In this document: positions 43,627-56,239 of the stretch, piece by piece
Layout: each line of letters opens with the position of its first letter
Numbering within the stretch: position 1 is the first letter of the stretch
Source of the DNA: Atherix ibis
Lineage: Eukaryota; Arthropoda; Insecta; Diptera; Athericidae
Reading direction: 5' to 3'
Length of the DNA stretch: 64,000 nt
Assembly: GCA_958298945.1 (NCBI GenBank)
Contig: OY282609.1
Coordinates: 13,870,326 to 13,934,325 of the forward strand
Notes under the pieces: generated by a model
Seen by the model: only the letters and a program-made list of their open reading frames with translations
What the model was told of the DNA's origin: nothing
The model's database searches: none
Translations under genes and position numbers: made by a program

Positions 43627-46164
43627 TACTATATTTTTTTTAAATTTAAATACTCAAATAAATTTCGTTTAATATTTTCAATTAATGCAGAAAAATTCTC
43701 GACAATTGATTACAAAGAGGATCAAGAACATTTTTGTTTTGTGATTTAATTCAAAAATCATAATCCTTACAATTTATTTTAAATTTAAAAAATGAAAACT
43801 AATCAATCAACGCATAGTGATTCTTAGCACTTATTAAAAAACCGAGAGAGGAAAATTTTGGCTACCATCAACAACAACAACATTTCAGCTTATCTTGACA
43901 TAAAGCTGTCATGGTATTTTTTTGAGGACTCATATTCCAATTATCCTAAAATAACATAAAATGGAATTCACTTTTGAAAAAGGTCTTGAATCATCGTTCA
44001 CCAAATAGTTCAATATGCAAAATGTCATGTCAAAATTATTGAATGGCAAGACTCACTTTTGTCATTCGATGCGGTTTAGCCAGTTCCGAACGACTATTAC
44101 CAACGGTTGGGATTAGAGTGTAGGCTTAAGGTTCCCTTATAATTATTCTCATCGTCAACATGTCCGCTTGTTCGGTCTACTAACAACTAATCAATTCTCA
44201 GCAATTGTGTTCAAATGTTTAAAAATGCGCCGATATTATATGACATTTGAAGAGCTCCTATTTAGACAGTCAGTCATCAAAATGTCATAAGCCCATAGTT
44301 GATGTTGATCCCCTGCGATGGTTCTTTTCTTTTTTTTCGTCCTCTTATCCTCGGCTTAAGTAAATGTTTATTTGTGCCAAGAAGTGCTATACTACCTACC
44401 ACTTATGGTCGAAATGCTAACAACAATATTCAAAGTTGAAAGCCATATTAAAATACGGCAGGAATCGACAAAATTTTATCTTATTTAGACAGAAAATAAA
44501 ACAAAAATCACAAGGAGAGGAGAAACAGAAACCATGGAGTAAAACTGGTGCATTTGAAAAAGAAAGAATTAAATACGTTCACACATAAAATTTTTGTTGA
44601 TTGACGATGACAGGAGTGCCGACAACAGTGGCTGTAGAAGTGGCACCACCATTAATGGCTGTACATAGAGGCACATTTTGGGTGACAGGATCAACATGCA
44701 TGAATGCATTTCACTTCTAGGACTAAATCATACTCTTTCAAGCATTAGCATTAAAGCATTTATTCGATAGTCAGTCATTGTTGATGGGTATTTGCTTTGT
44801 TTTGTTAGCCAAAAGACAAAAAATCCCTTTTTCAATTTCATGTATGGTAATTGCGTTCTTGCCTTGCAAGTAGTCAGGCTAATACAAACACGGATAAAAG
44901 AGGAACTGAAGGAGAACTGTGTTCTCAGATTACACGGCATTAGTTGAATACGTTTTCATGTCCGGCAAATAACGACAGATTTAAGAGACACCAGACCCAA
45001 GAATCAAATTGCATTTAAGGACATTCCGCAAAATTGTGGCCTAAGCTGTTGTATTAAAAGAATGTGAAAACTTCATGACAGCCATCGCTATTGTTCGTCA
45101 GATTCACATAAAGCCAACTGAGAAGTTGGCAAACAGGATTCGCCATTCAGAACTGGCCTCAATAGATCTCTAATCATAATTTTCGATTATAATAGCGATT
45201 AACTGATAGACTACGGTTTTCGGACGATCCGCACTGAACCTGAGAATCCTCCAAAGATTAGCATCGAAAATTCTTCCATTCATCAATTCTCGCATGAGCA
45301 GCCTTACTTTAGTAAATGAAATTTTTCTGACCTGAAAGCCACTTTTAGTTGTTCTGGTGTATGTATGGATGTGCAGACAGGCGTAACGAAGAGGATTATA
45401 CGAATTCGAGTAGGTATTATGCCAGGCAGAAATTCGCTTGCCTATACAGCGACAGTAGTGAAACATCCTTGAATGTGCCTAGCACCGTATAATCACCGGT
45501 AGGTAGATATTTTCTGAAGGATTTAAATGCCTTTCCAATAATGATGATTTATCTGGTGCAACGTTATAATGCGATGTCAGATTCTCTTTACAATTGCAAC
45601 GAATTACCCGTCATAATTATCAAAAACCACATGCCAGCTGCTCTTATCAACTTCGAGGAGGAATCGTAATTTATTTTCCAAAAACCTAATACTGGGCCGT
45701 GTTCCTAATATTTCGAATACGTTAGAAGTTATTGTACTCAAATTGTGAACAATGCTTGAAAATTCAAAAAAAAACCATCTTCCTATTGATAATATTTGCA
45801 CAACCACAAAAGGTACTTGAAAATATACAAAAAAATTGTTAGAGATAAAAAAAATTACAAAAGACAGAAACACCTGCACTGTGATAGGATATCTAGAAGA
45901 ATTGGTGGAAATTTTTAATAATTTACGTAGCATTTTTAATAAAATTAGGAAAATTTTTGAACCAAAAAAATGTGTGCGCGAGCAGCCACGCTCTTTATGC
46001 GTGAATGGGACTGAGAAGATTTGCTGCAAAAAAGTTTATTTATTTGACAATAAGGCTTAGTGTAATTGCTTGAATAAAAATCTGCAGAAATAATTATTGG
46101 CGATGCACGCACAATTTAAGCGATCAAACCTTCAAAATGTTGACATATAAATTTGATTATATAA
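43627..46164. other. Non-coding, no gene recognised
   Basis: 44000-45500 is somewhat less AT-rich. A minus-strand 141-codon frame (45604-46029) is Phe/Ile-rich with no domain and is overlapped by a plus-strand frame (45836-46060); neither is recognised. A short inverted or dispersed phrase 'gatgcacgcacaatttaagc' lies at 46099. Confidence 0.45.
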
Positions 46165-47380
46165 GTAAAAAGAAATCCATTATTTTTGCATTATATTGAA
46201 GGTTTTATTTAGCATAGATAGAATGATTCGATTTAGGTAAAATATGCACCGTTTTGTTCGATAACTTGTTGCCATTTTGGAGGTAATTTCATAATGCCTC
46301 TCTCATAGAAACCCTCGGCCCTATTGGCAAAAAACTGGGACAGTCAATTTCACAATCTTTTCTTGAGGCGAATTTTTCACCTGCAAAATCATTCGTCATA
46401 GACAAGAAGAGGTGGTAATCACTTGGTGCCAGATCCGGACTATAAGGTGGATGCATAAGAACATCCCAACCAAGGTCCCGGAACTTCTGGCGAGTCACTA
46501 TCGATGTATGCGGCCGGGCGTTGTCCTGATAGAACACAATTCCTCTCCTATTGGCCAAAGCTGGCCGCTTCTGATGACAGTATAGGTCCGAATTAAGAGT
46601 TCGGCCGTAGAGGAGCAGCTCATAGTAGATGATTCCCTGCCAGTCCCACCAAACACACAGCAAAACCTTCCTGTCTGTCAATCCTGGCTTGACCGACGTT
46701 TGCGCCGGGTGACCGCGTGACGTTGTCGTAAGTGACCTACTTTTCATCACCAGTAACCATCCGCTTCAGAAATGGATCGATATTGTTGCGATTCAGCAGC
46801 GATTCGCAGATGGAAATTCGGTCCATGAGGTTTTTTTGCGATAACTTGTGTGACACCCATACATCGAGCTTCTTTTTGTTTCCAGCCTTATTTAAATGGT
46901 TCCATATGGTTTTTTAAGCAATGTTTAGCTCCTGGGCAATCGAACTAGTGCTTACGTGACGGTCGGACTCGACGATTTCCATTATTTTATCGACATTTTC
47001 GGCAATTAGCCTTCCAGAGCGTGGTGCATCTTTGACATCAAAATCACCGGAACGGAATCGACGAAACCATAATTGCGCATTATTGGCTATTACAGTATCA
47101 GGACCATAAGCACTATTCACATTTTCAGCTGCCTGGCTTGCGTTTTCGCATTTATCGAAGAAAAACTGTAAAATATGGCGTGTTTTCTCTTTGTTGGTGT
47201 CCATCTTTGACGCGTGCTAAAAAAATACTGAGTCAATTAATCACAAAACTGTATGAGAAACTTTTTTAGTACAAAATCTTATCTTTCTAACGCCATCTAG
47301 TGCAACCCGATCGCACTTTTACAACGGGAGATACAGACTCCTAAAGCCATCTATTGGCAAAATCATGGATTACTGTTTAC
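46165..47380 (-). mobile_element. Mariner G2, second copy of the G family
   Basis: TIRs 'gtaaaaagaaatccattatt' at 46165 and the complement of 'tcatggattactgtttac' ending at 47380. TA follows the right end; the left TA appears as AA. Length 1216 bp, shorter than G1 because of an internal deletion. The flanks differ from G1, so it is a separate insertion. Confidence 0.88.
46230..47204 (-). pseudogene. Mariner G2 transposase, inactivated
   Basis: MDTNKEKTRHILQFFFDK starts at 47204 and is open through 'DAPRSGRLIAENVDKIMEIV' to a TAA in 'ELNIA*KT' at 46914, the same codon position as in G1. 'TGDEK*VTYDNV' shows a second stop in place of Trp. 46289-46750 carries 'FYQDNARPHTS' and 'SPDLAPSDYHLF' with D-D spacing 34. 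About 15 residues are deleted before it ('DLYCHQKRPAL'). A frameshift after 'KDCE' removes the C terminus. Confidence 0.85.
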
Positions 47381-50300
47381 TACACCTTATATAATTTTTT
47401 ATTGATGGAATTCTGTAGTTAGTAGTTGCTGTTTTTATTTTATTTACTTTGTATTATCTATGAATTTTTCAGCTTTATTTATTTAATTTGATTATTTGAA
47501 TTCATTTAATTAGTTTAGTTAATATTTTACATTTTATTTAAACATTTCAATATTAATTCCAACATTTTTATTCGTGTTCCACTGGCGCACTGTAATTTTA
47601 TTAAACTATTTAAATAAATTTATTTATAAATTTATATACAAACTATTTTACAACTTTCTATTTTAAACAATAAATTTTTAATTAATAAATTTATTTAAAA
47701 TTTTTATCAAATAATATAAATACGAATGAATTCAGGCGCACAGTAAATATGGGAATTGTCAACTGTCAAAATAAACATTTGATGAGTTCGAAATGAGCAA
47801 TAGGAACGACGTCATATGTAATACATCTATGAGCAAGCACGCGCAAATATCGTGCGATCACACGAACAGTGTAATATACCCGCGAACTTTTCGTAGACTT
47901 AAGCGATTTGACAGCGAACCATTAGCAATAGAAAATCATACAATATATTAGACGCATGGGATAATCTACGCTTAAGTAGGCTATGTCGAATTGCACTAAA
48001 TGCTGGGTGATGCGTAAGGACAATAATGACATTCCGTTGTCTACGGATACTGATCATATACGCAGGTGAGGTTTTAGCATTCCAAAATAAGGCAATATTT
48101 CGAGAAGCAGAATGTAGAAACATCCTTTAAAGGGTAGCTCCATGGCTGCTGCAGCCAAAAAGTTCTACGACCGTGAATAAAATAGGATCACTTTCAACAC
48201 TATTCCCAGCTACGGTTTCCAATCTAGGTGTGACAAGCAAGTCTTGAAAATGAGGGGAAGGATGGAGGAATTGGGACGATGAACTATTTTTTTGAGCCGA
48301 AGGAGATGATAATAGTTCCGATTAAAATATGAAAGAGGTTATAAGAAAGGCATAGGAAAGTTTAGATTCCAGCGGACATATTCAATGTGCTTCACTAGCT
48401 AGCCTGATTACTCATACCAATTAAAAATTCCGCTAAAAATTAAGTGATGAATTTTTAAAATCATCTAAACTACAATAAAATGTACAAAATTCATGCCGTT
48501 AAAAAAATATTTAAAAAATACTAAATTTAAAAAAAAAACTGTTTTATACACTAATATTTTTAAAAAAAAGCACTAAATGAGATTTAGGATTTTTATTTTT
48601 ATTAGCAGTAGCAGTAACCATCAATTACCGTGTGAAAATTAACTATCAAAACATGCGATTTTTTTGCTTTTCTACTCAATTGAAAATAATCCGATAATTA
48701 TTAAAGAAAATCGTATTTGGTTATTTTTTGCAGATAGAATACGAGGTAGTCGTTAATTTAGGTGAGAATTCCTAAAATCAATTGTATGGAATTAGAGGAT
48801 ATACCATCCGTCGTTGCCCCTTATGAATAAGAAGCAATGGTTCCTTTTAGGTGATAATTAATTTTCTCAGACCTTCAAACTTCTTACTATAGGTACACTT
48901 TCGAATATACAAAATGAATTGCACTCAAGAAGATAATCGGTAAGCCATAAAATGAATCTCATCCTTAATGCTCATCATCATCATCAGCTATGAATGGTTT
49001 TGGTCTGGAATCGATTAATTTCGATTTTTCAATTCACATCACGTCAGTTAATCTGTTCAGTACCATTAATAGTGGCTGCTACCATAATTCCTAAAACCAT
49101 GGGGAGAGGAATTTGATGAAGATTATTACGATTACGATGAAATAGAGACCCTGAAAGGAGTAAATGTTTGAGAGAATTTTAAAAAGTTTTAAGCCCAGAC
49201 GCCCCTATCCCCTCTCTTCACATCGAGAAAAAAAAACCAACCAATCTTACTATTTAATAACAAATCAATCATAAAATCTTCAATGGCTCAGTAAATGCGG
49301 TATTTTTTTAAGCTATCTGAACGAACGAGAATCAAGCTATAAATAATAATAGAAAAATAAGAATCACATACGAAATCGTGTTTATGCTTAATGCCCCCAT
49401 CTACCGAAAAGTTATCAATCCAACAAAAATCCAAGATGATAGATTGAAAGACCAACCAGCCACTATGGAGAATCTCCATAAGTTAACAAACACATCATCG
49501 ATGGCGTAAAACTAATAATTGAACATGATTGAACGAAATTTTTAAAAGTTTCCAAAGCAGACGGGATTTTTGTTTTTCCTACCGTCCACTTAAAAAAAAA
49601 ACTGTTCACATTAGAAGAGGCTATTTTTCAGAGGGATTAATTTTCAAAAATCCCACTAGACGGCGACAGCGGCACGGCAGCGATGTCAGATCTCCTGCAG
49701 TTAACGCTTTGTACTTGTCCGATTGTGACGTTTATTTTTTTCGGAACTTTTCCCTATTTGATTTGGAAAAAAAAACCCAGAAATTCTAATTTAATTGATT
49801 GTCCATTAAAACCAGAAGCCGTCTAAATATCAAAAATGAACACCAATATTACAGGTAACGTCCGAACGAAAAGAGTGAATTGTTTGGTAAGAAAATACTT
49901 TCGAGAAGAAGAAGAAGAAGCAGAAGCAGAACGAGTGGAAGGTAAACAGCAGCAGATTATTCAACAGTTTTCATCTCTTCTGAGATCATTTTTTTTTCTT
50001 TGAAGGTAGGTAATCGGTCGCTGTCTTTATTTTCAATCTTTTGAGGTGAGAGATGAATATTCTGCTTTCTCCTATCATATATGCTGAGCAGTTTCATCTT
50101 AAATAAAGTTTCAATAAGAATATTTTTGAAATTCTAGAGAGAAGAAAGAAAAAAGTTTTAGATTCAAGGCAGTGAAAAAGCATTTCTAGAGCATGCCGAC
50201 TCGTTCGTAGATTAATGGATCAGAGGGGGTTGTACGACGACGTGGGAGGGTTAACATTGAAACTGAATGAAAAATTCAACCCAAAATGGCATGATGTCCA

Positions 50301-50976
50301 GAGCAGAGAAGAACATCAAAAATAGCCTACGGATCGGCAAGGGACGAGGCCGAAAAGAATTGCTCTCATCTATTATTTGTACACTGTCAATGATTAATGG
50401 ATCCCGATGGTTATGTGCCGAAAAGTAATTTTTCATACAACAAAGAACACAATAAATTTTCCTGTGTGTAGCCATGTAGCTGGTGTTAAATCAGGGATCG
50501 TTAGAAGGTACACATCAAAATGAATGACTTGGAAAATGTTTTTTTTCTTCCATTTCAAATCGTTTTGCTGTTGCTGTTGCTGGTGATTTGGAATCCAGTA
50601 TAGGTGCTACTGAAATTATTAGCTTGGATAGTATTAGGGAAGCATTGCTGGTGTTGGTAGCGATTAAAGATGGTAAGGTGTCAGTTGACTACCTACAACC
50701 AACTGCTTCTGAGATATGGCAGCATATTACAAATTGTCCATTTGAATTTTTCATAGTTTTTTCAAAACTCTGCGCGGAGGTTATTTACCTTTCGTTTTCT
50801 ATTTAAATTTATGTTACGAATTTTTATTCTTGAATACATCATCAAATTATTATTTAATATGGCAAAATGAGCTCAAAATTTAAACGTACACGGATTCTTT
50901 GATATGCTCTTTTCAATATTGATAATTTACAAAATTGCATTAACCTTCATTTTCCAGATTTTACCAAAATTAATTA
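47381..50976. other. Non-coding, no gene recognised
   Basis: 47381-47720 is extremely AT-rich (TTTA/AAAT words). 47830-47912 is a dispersed repeat. 49890-49930 holds (GAA)n and (GCAGAA) microsatellites. 50566-50582 is (CTGTTG)n. A frame at 50588-50806 reads 'GATEIISLDSIREALLVLVA' but has no start codon and no recognised domain. A host 5' exon or regulatory region near 49.6-50 kb is possible but unsupported. Confidence 0.4.
47830..47912. repeat. Dispersed repeat, copy 2 of 2
   Basis: About 75 bp are shared with 26775-26860 in the same orientation, including 'gcaaatatcgtgc' and 'cacacga'. Both copies contain a short 'atcgtg...cacga' inverted pair. Confidence 0.45.
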
Positions 50977-52263
50977 TACAACTTTCAATAAGTCCTTAGA
51001 AAATCCGAGAAATTGCGCTCGTAGTGTCGGTAAAGATTTTTTTTTGTAAGAAGCATTATCGACAGGAAAGTTGTCAAAATTTCAGCTCGATCCATAGCGT
51101 AGGTCAATTTTTATCGTCGATTAAAGTTAACGACATTTATTTGTGCATAACAATGGAAAAAAGCGAGTTTAGGGCTGTCATCAAACATCTGCATTTGAAA
51201 GACTTAAGCCCGAAAGAAATCAAAGCCGAGTTGGATGCAGTTCATGGTACATCTGCACCTGTGTTTGCGACGGTTTACAATTGCGTGAATGAATTTAAAC
51301 GTGGCCGTTCATCCACAAAAGGTGAACATCGTTCAGGACGCCCAGTTGAGGTGTCTACTCCTGAAATCATCGACAAAATCCACGATCTGATTTTGAACGA
51401 TCGGCGAATTAAAGTGCGCGAATTAGTTGAGGCCACGGACATATCACAAGATACAGTCGCTTCAATTTTGCATGAAAAATTGTCTGTGAAAAAAATGTCG
51501 GCAAGATGGGTGCCGCGTTTGCTCTCAGAGGAGACTGAATCGTGTAGTGGACTCTGAGGCTATGTTGGCACTCTTTCATCGCAATCCCGCCGAATTCCTT
51601 CGTCGATATGTCACTGTGGACGAAACCTGGATATACTACTACACTCCAGAAACGAACAGACAGTCATCACAGTGGATTTTCAAGGGTGAACGGGCTCCGA
51701 AGAAGGCAAAAACTGTGCCATCGGCCGGTAAGGTGATGGTCACGGTCTTTTGGGATTCGCAGGGCATCATTTTTATCGACTACTTGGAAAAAGGAAAAAC
51801 AATAACAGGAGCGTATTACGCGTCGTTATTGCAACGGTTGAGCGAAAAAATCAAAGAGAAACGCCCCCATCTGAAGAAGAAAAAAATCCTCTTGCATCAG
51901 GACAATACGCGTGTGCACACCTGCGCTGTTTCCATGGCCAAAATTGTGGAATTGAGAATGGAATTGTTGCAGCATCCCGCTTATTCACCAGATTTGGCCC
52001 TGAGTGACTATTTTCTTTTCCCCAATCTGAAGAAATGACTTGGCGGACGACGGTTCACTTCCAACGAGGACTTCATTGCTCAAACGGATGAGTTTTTTGC
52101 AGAACTTCCGAAATCCTATTTTTTGGACGGGATAAAAATTTTGGAAAAACGGTTGCAAAAGTGTATAGACCAAAAAGGAGAATATGTTGAAAAATAAAAT
52201 TTTTTTTTTTAAAAAACAGTTTTTTTCCATCTTTTTCTAAGGACTTATTGAACGACCCTCGTA
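50977..52263 (+). mobile_element. Mariner B2 (irritans-like), both ends present
   Basis: 3' TIR is the complement of 'aaggacttattgaacgaccc' + 'tcgta' ending at 52263. The 5' end 'actttcaataagtccttag' (50981) matches its inner part, but the outermost bases are mutated. It is near identical to B1 over the shared part. Outer TIR sequence 'cgagggtcgttcaataag' is close to that of families C and D. Confidence 0.87.
51153..52197 (+). pseudogene. Mariner B2 transposase, nearly full length
   Basis: MEKSEFRAVIKHLHLKDL starts at 51153 and ends 'KGEYVEK' at 52197. The linker 'SARWVPRLL' is intact. A frameshift near 51535 ('EETES' to 'VVDSEAM') is the same as in B1. The rest is open from 51547: 'VTVDETWIYYYTPE' (first Asp), 'LHQDNTRVHT' (second), 'SPDLALSDYFLF' (third; 34 residues between). 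A TGA at 52038 replaces the Trp of 'KKWLGG'. Two lesions only. Confidence 0.88.
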
Positions 52264-55200
52264 TCAAAAGCTAATTGACAAATTTGGCGAAAACTTTTTA
52301 ATTACGAAAAAAAAATTGAAGAAAGTTTTGAAAATTGATAAAAAAAGTATTCGTTTGAATATATTTGAAAATCCCTTCGTAATTGAATGAATATTTTTAA
52401 AACTTTCTAGTTTCTCAGCTAGGCCTATCGACTGCCGCAGGTCATGTTGAGTTACGTAGGGTATGTGAAAATTTTTCGTAATAAAAGTGTTAATAAACTG
52501 GCTGAGGAAAGTATTCACATTTATCCCCAATAGAATGGCTATTAACACTATTAGCCACCCTCAGAGAAGTAGGCTGGACCAATAGTCACACGTTTTTATC
52601 GACTTATTAGGCAGTCAGCAATAAACAAGCTTATTTAAAATTGGTATACTGCTTTCTGTTTGCCAACTCAGTCCACCTATTTTATAAATGTCATTTGACC
52701 GAGAAATAATGCACGAGCAGGATTCCTCAGATTGTGAAGCTCTTAGATAACGTCAAATACGTTAAATGAAATCACCAAACGACCTCATATTCATAGCGCT
52801 AGAAAGTGTATCCTAGCATATAACCAAGGATCCTGACAATCAAAAAAAAAAATTTAAAAAACCAGCTTAGTTATAAAAAAATAGCTCAAATTCTAGATTT
52901 AATAATTCAGCAACAAAATAAACTTGAACGATTAAAAAAAAATACTGACAAATTTTAATATCTTTTGACAACCCTTAAATTAATTATTTTCCCGCATACA
53001 TAAAATTATATTTTTTTGCGGCTTTCGGGGAAAATGTCAAACTTTTTTTTTAAAGAAAATAAAAAATTTCAATACACTCAGTGCTCTAATGTTCTTTTTA
53101 AAGAATTTTAAAGACCTAAAAAATAAACTTCTCAAGTCACCTTGTGTCTTCCTCTTTAAAGCGAATCCATTTAAGTTTAACACTTTGCAACAATGTATGA
53201 TAAAAAAAAATCTGAACTGTTCGCGGAACATCAATCCTACACGCCTGATTAGATTTTATACCTTCTGGCTTCCTTGAAATTTAATTTATGCCCAGGTCAT
53301 GGTATATGATACGTCGGTGACAGTGTGCAAGAGAAGTGTTCAAGCACCTGTCGACGTCGCATAATTCAAGCCGATTCCGATTCCATTGGTCCAATTTCAT
53401 AGCATGTGCTCAGCTTATTAATTAAATCACTCCATATTAGTATCAATTTTCAGTTAAGTCCCCGGCAGCAAATATTTTGTTTTTTTTTTTAAATTTAAAA
53501 AAAAAACGCAGACTATATAAATGGCTGAAAAGAAAATATCTAGACAGCTTTAAAAAAATATTTTCGATTAAGGAGGAATTAGATGCAATAGCATTTACAG
53601 AGCTTGTCAAAAAAAATGCCCAACTTTAATTCGAAAAGGCCAGATAGGCTGTAGAATCGCATTTTAAGGTTAAGTCGTTAAAAGGCGACCGCAACGGTGT
53701 ATGGACGACCAGGTGAGAAAAATGCGATCTGCTTGGACGGGAGCCCAAGGTATCATGTGACAATATTTGTCAGTAGCCTGATCTTGATTGCGGCAAATGT
53801 GGATGCTCCTTTTAGTTATTAATTATTTCCGATACGTCAACTTTTCCACGTAATTCGAAATCGTTTTCAAAAGCGACACTGCGAAGAATTTGGTTATAAT
53901 AAGATGCACTACGAGAGGGATTTGTACAAGTGGACAGTAAATTGTGGAAAAAAATTAAGTGCGACAAATTGCCGTCGGCTGATATCAAGTGACATTATAA
54001 ATCAATAGGCTGCTCAGAGCAAGCCGACTAACAGTTGTCCTTAGTCTAGAGGATGATCGAGACGAACAAGAACAAGAGAATCAGCAGCCACTGCAGTCTA
54101 CCGGCAGTGTTATTTTCCAGCAACAAAACTGTAGTTGACAGGCTCTGACCAGCCATTGATGGCTCTTTTCCGACTCCTCTTACCCCCTGAGTGCTCTGTC
54201 TTAAGAGCGTCAGACTCGCAGTACCGACACTGTCTAGAAGCAGACAGACGCCATCAGATATCCTGAAATCGTTAAGTGGCATATGTGCTCTCCGCCCATA
54301 ATTTTAGCCAAAAGGTAAAAATGCATTTTGAGTGCCCAACAATCTTCATTCTTTGGGATCCGAATAGGTGCATAATAGAAGACTTCCAATAACAATTACG
54401 TGGCATTAAAATTCAGTAGTTTCTATAATTGCAGACATCGAAATAATTGTGTCGGGGGAAAAGGATTCGACACATAAGAGGAGTAATCGTTCAAAAAGAG
54501 AAACCGAAAAAGAACAAGCCGCTCATATTAACACTCTTAACATTTGATGATGTTTTTGTTTGTAAATGAGTGCCAAGTTCGCGTTAACAAAGTGTTTTCC
54601 CAACTTGTCGGCTATTCAGTGTAATGACGTGGAATTTAATTCCAATTAATTGATTCAATGACTTGCCGAGGATGTCAGGAATAATAAGTGGAATTGACGC
54701 GCCTCTTGAGCTCGTGTCTTTCAGTTCGACTTGAATTTACGAAAATGTGAACGTGAAGAGAATTCTTTCACTTATTTCCCATAATATCTACTCCGGCTTT
54801 CTTTATTGATAAACACCGAAATTAATCGGAGAGCACACCACCAATTACAATTAAGCATGCAATCAACAAAAAATCTATTGTTTTTTATACAAAAATGTTC
54901 AGTTTTATGTTTATTATTCGGTCATAGTATATAAAATTTAGTAATTTTAAATGGAACGGTCACCAATTCACACCACTTTGCGATGAGAACTTTGCGATGA
55001 GAAACTACGAATAACGATGAAGGTGAGCTTTGGTCGTCTTAATGGAAAGATGCCGTGCATCGAAAATGAATTTTTTAACAAAAGAGGATATTTCCGAAGC
55101 GAAAGGTGAATAAAAGCAAAACGGTCAACAGTCATTGGTGTACGTGAATAAATGCCTGACTAAATAGACAGATTGGATATAAGAAAAGTAGAATAAAATT

Positions 55201-56239
55201 ACAGAAAATATGAATACTGCTGCTGACACAGGGCCACTCGAAATTAATTGCCTGTCATTATTCATTTGGAGAGAAGCTATCCGACACTTCTCCATCTCGC
55301 CGTCATTGGAGCTATTCATAAACACTCTGAATTCGACTAGTGGAGATGATTGTGAAATCTATTTCAGCACCGTCATCATACTGGCTCTGATCTATCCACC
55401 AAGGTTTATGGATCCACATTGCGGACACTTTCTGGATTCCTTCTATTATGTGGAATTATGGTTTTGTTTGCTAATTGTTTGAAGGAATCCATTCTTTGTG
55501 AGGATGTGTGTATGTAGTACGTATTTACATCGCGATATTCATCCCAGCAAGGAGCCCATCTGTCATAGAATTTTTGATGTCTCCTTTGGTGGTGAAACAA
55601 CTGTCTACTCCATGAATCTTCCATTATTACCAACGATCTTTGGTTGAAAGCGCACTCTGCGGGCGGTCATCGGTGTCTCTGCTATTTTTCCATTCTTGTT
55701 AATAAACGGATTTGATTTTGACGATTCCTCTGATTCGGGTTTATTTTACAATATTTTCTTTTTATAATTTTCGGATCAATTTTTCTGGTCATGTCCAATT
55801 TAATACAAAACACAAATTACCGCCGACAAACTTGAACAGCAGTTGTCGTCACGACGATGGATGGATTGATGGATTGATCCATGAACGAATTAATTACTTC
55901 GTGTTTTGGTAAGCAATTCAATTCAATTCAATTCAATTGAATTCATCTCAGCTCAGTTTAGTTCAGTTCAGTTCAATTCACTTTAGTTCACTTGACTTTT
56001 CTGACAGCTTCAGTAATCAGATAACCACATTGGAATTGGGAATGCCTTCCCACCCAACTACGACACACATTCCTATACAGCCACGATATCAACTCGACTA
56101 TGGTTTTGATCAAATAATTATTAACGGCCAATTATTAAGGATGCCATTCACTTTAGTTTACCTTAATGCCATGTGATGATGTTGTTGATAATTAAAAAAA
56201 TAAGAAATAAATTCAACAACAATTTTTAGGTAACAATTT
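52264..56239. other. Non-coding, partly less AT-rich
   Basis: 53280-53420, 53640-54300 and 54600-55680 have balanced composition and could contain single-copy or regulatory DNA, but no frame shows a domain. A minus-strand 78-codon frame (54046-54282) ends in a hydrophobic tail and a plus-strand 90-codon frame (55210-55482) is unrecognised. 55914-55990 is an ATTCA / GTTCA pentanucleotide repeat. Confidence 0.4.
55914..55990. repeat. Pentanucleotide microsatellite
   Basis: (ATTCA)n passes into (GTTCA)n with interruptions. It is not the insect telomere repeat TTAGG. Confidence 0.75.

Noticed and set aside
45604..46060. Overlapping frames of 141 and 74 codons as small secreted proteins
   Set aside because: Opposite-strand overlap, low-complexity Phe/Ile/Lys composition and no signal peptide or known fold.
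46905..46925. Programmed frameshift at an A-rich slippery site in family G
   Set aside because: The A AAA AAC-like run lies after the in-frame TAA and no pseudoknot-like structure is apparent; a shared inherited stop is simpler.
49500..50000. Host gene promoter and first exon
   Set aside because: Balanced composition and short frames only; no recognisable promoter elements, splice pairs or conserved protein.
55914..55990. Telomeric repeat
   Set aside because: Units are ATTCA/GTTCA, not TTAGG, and the tract is short and interrupted.
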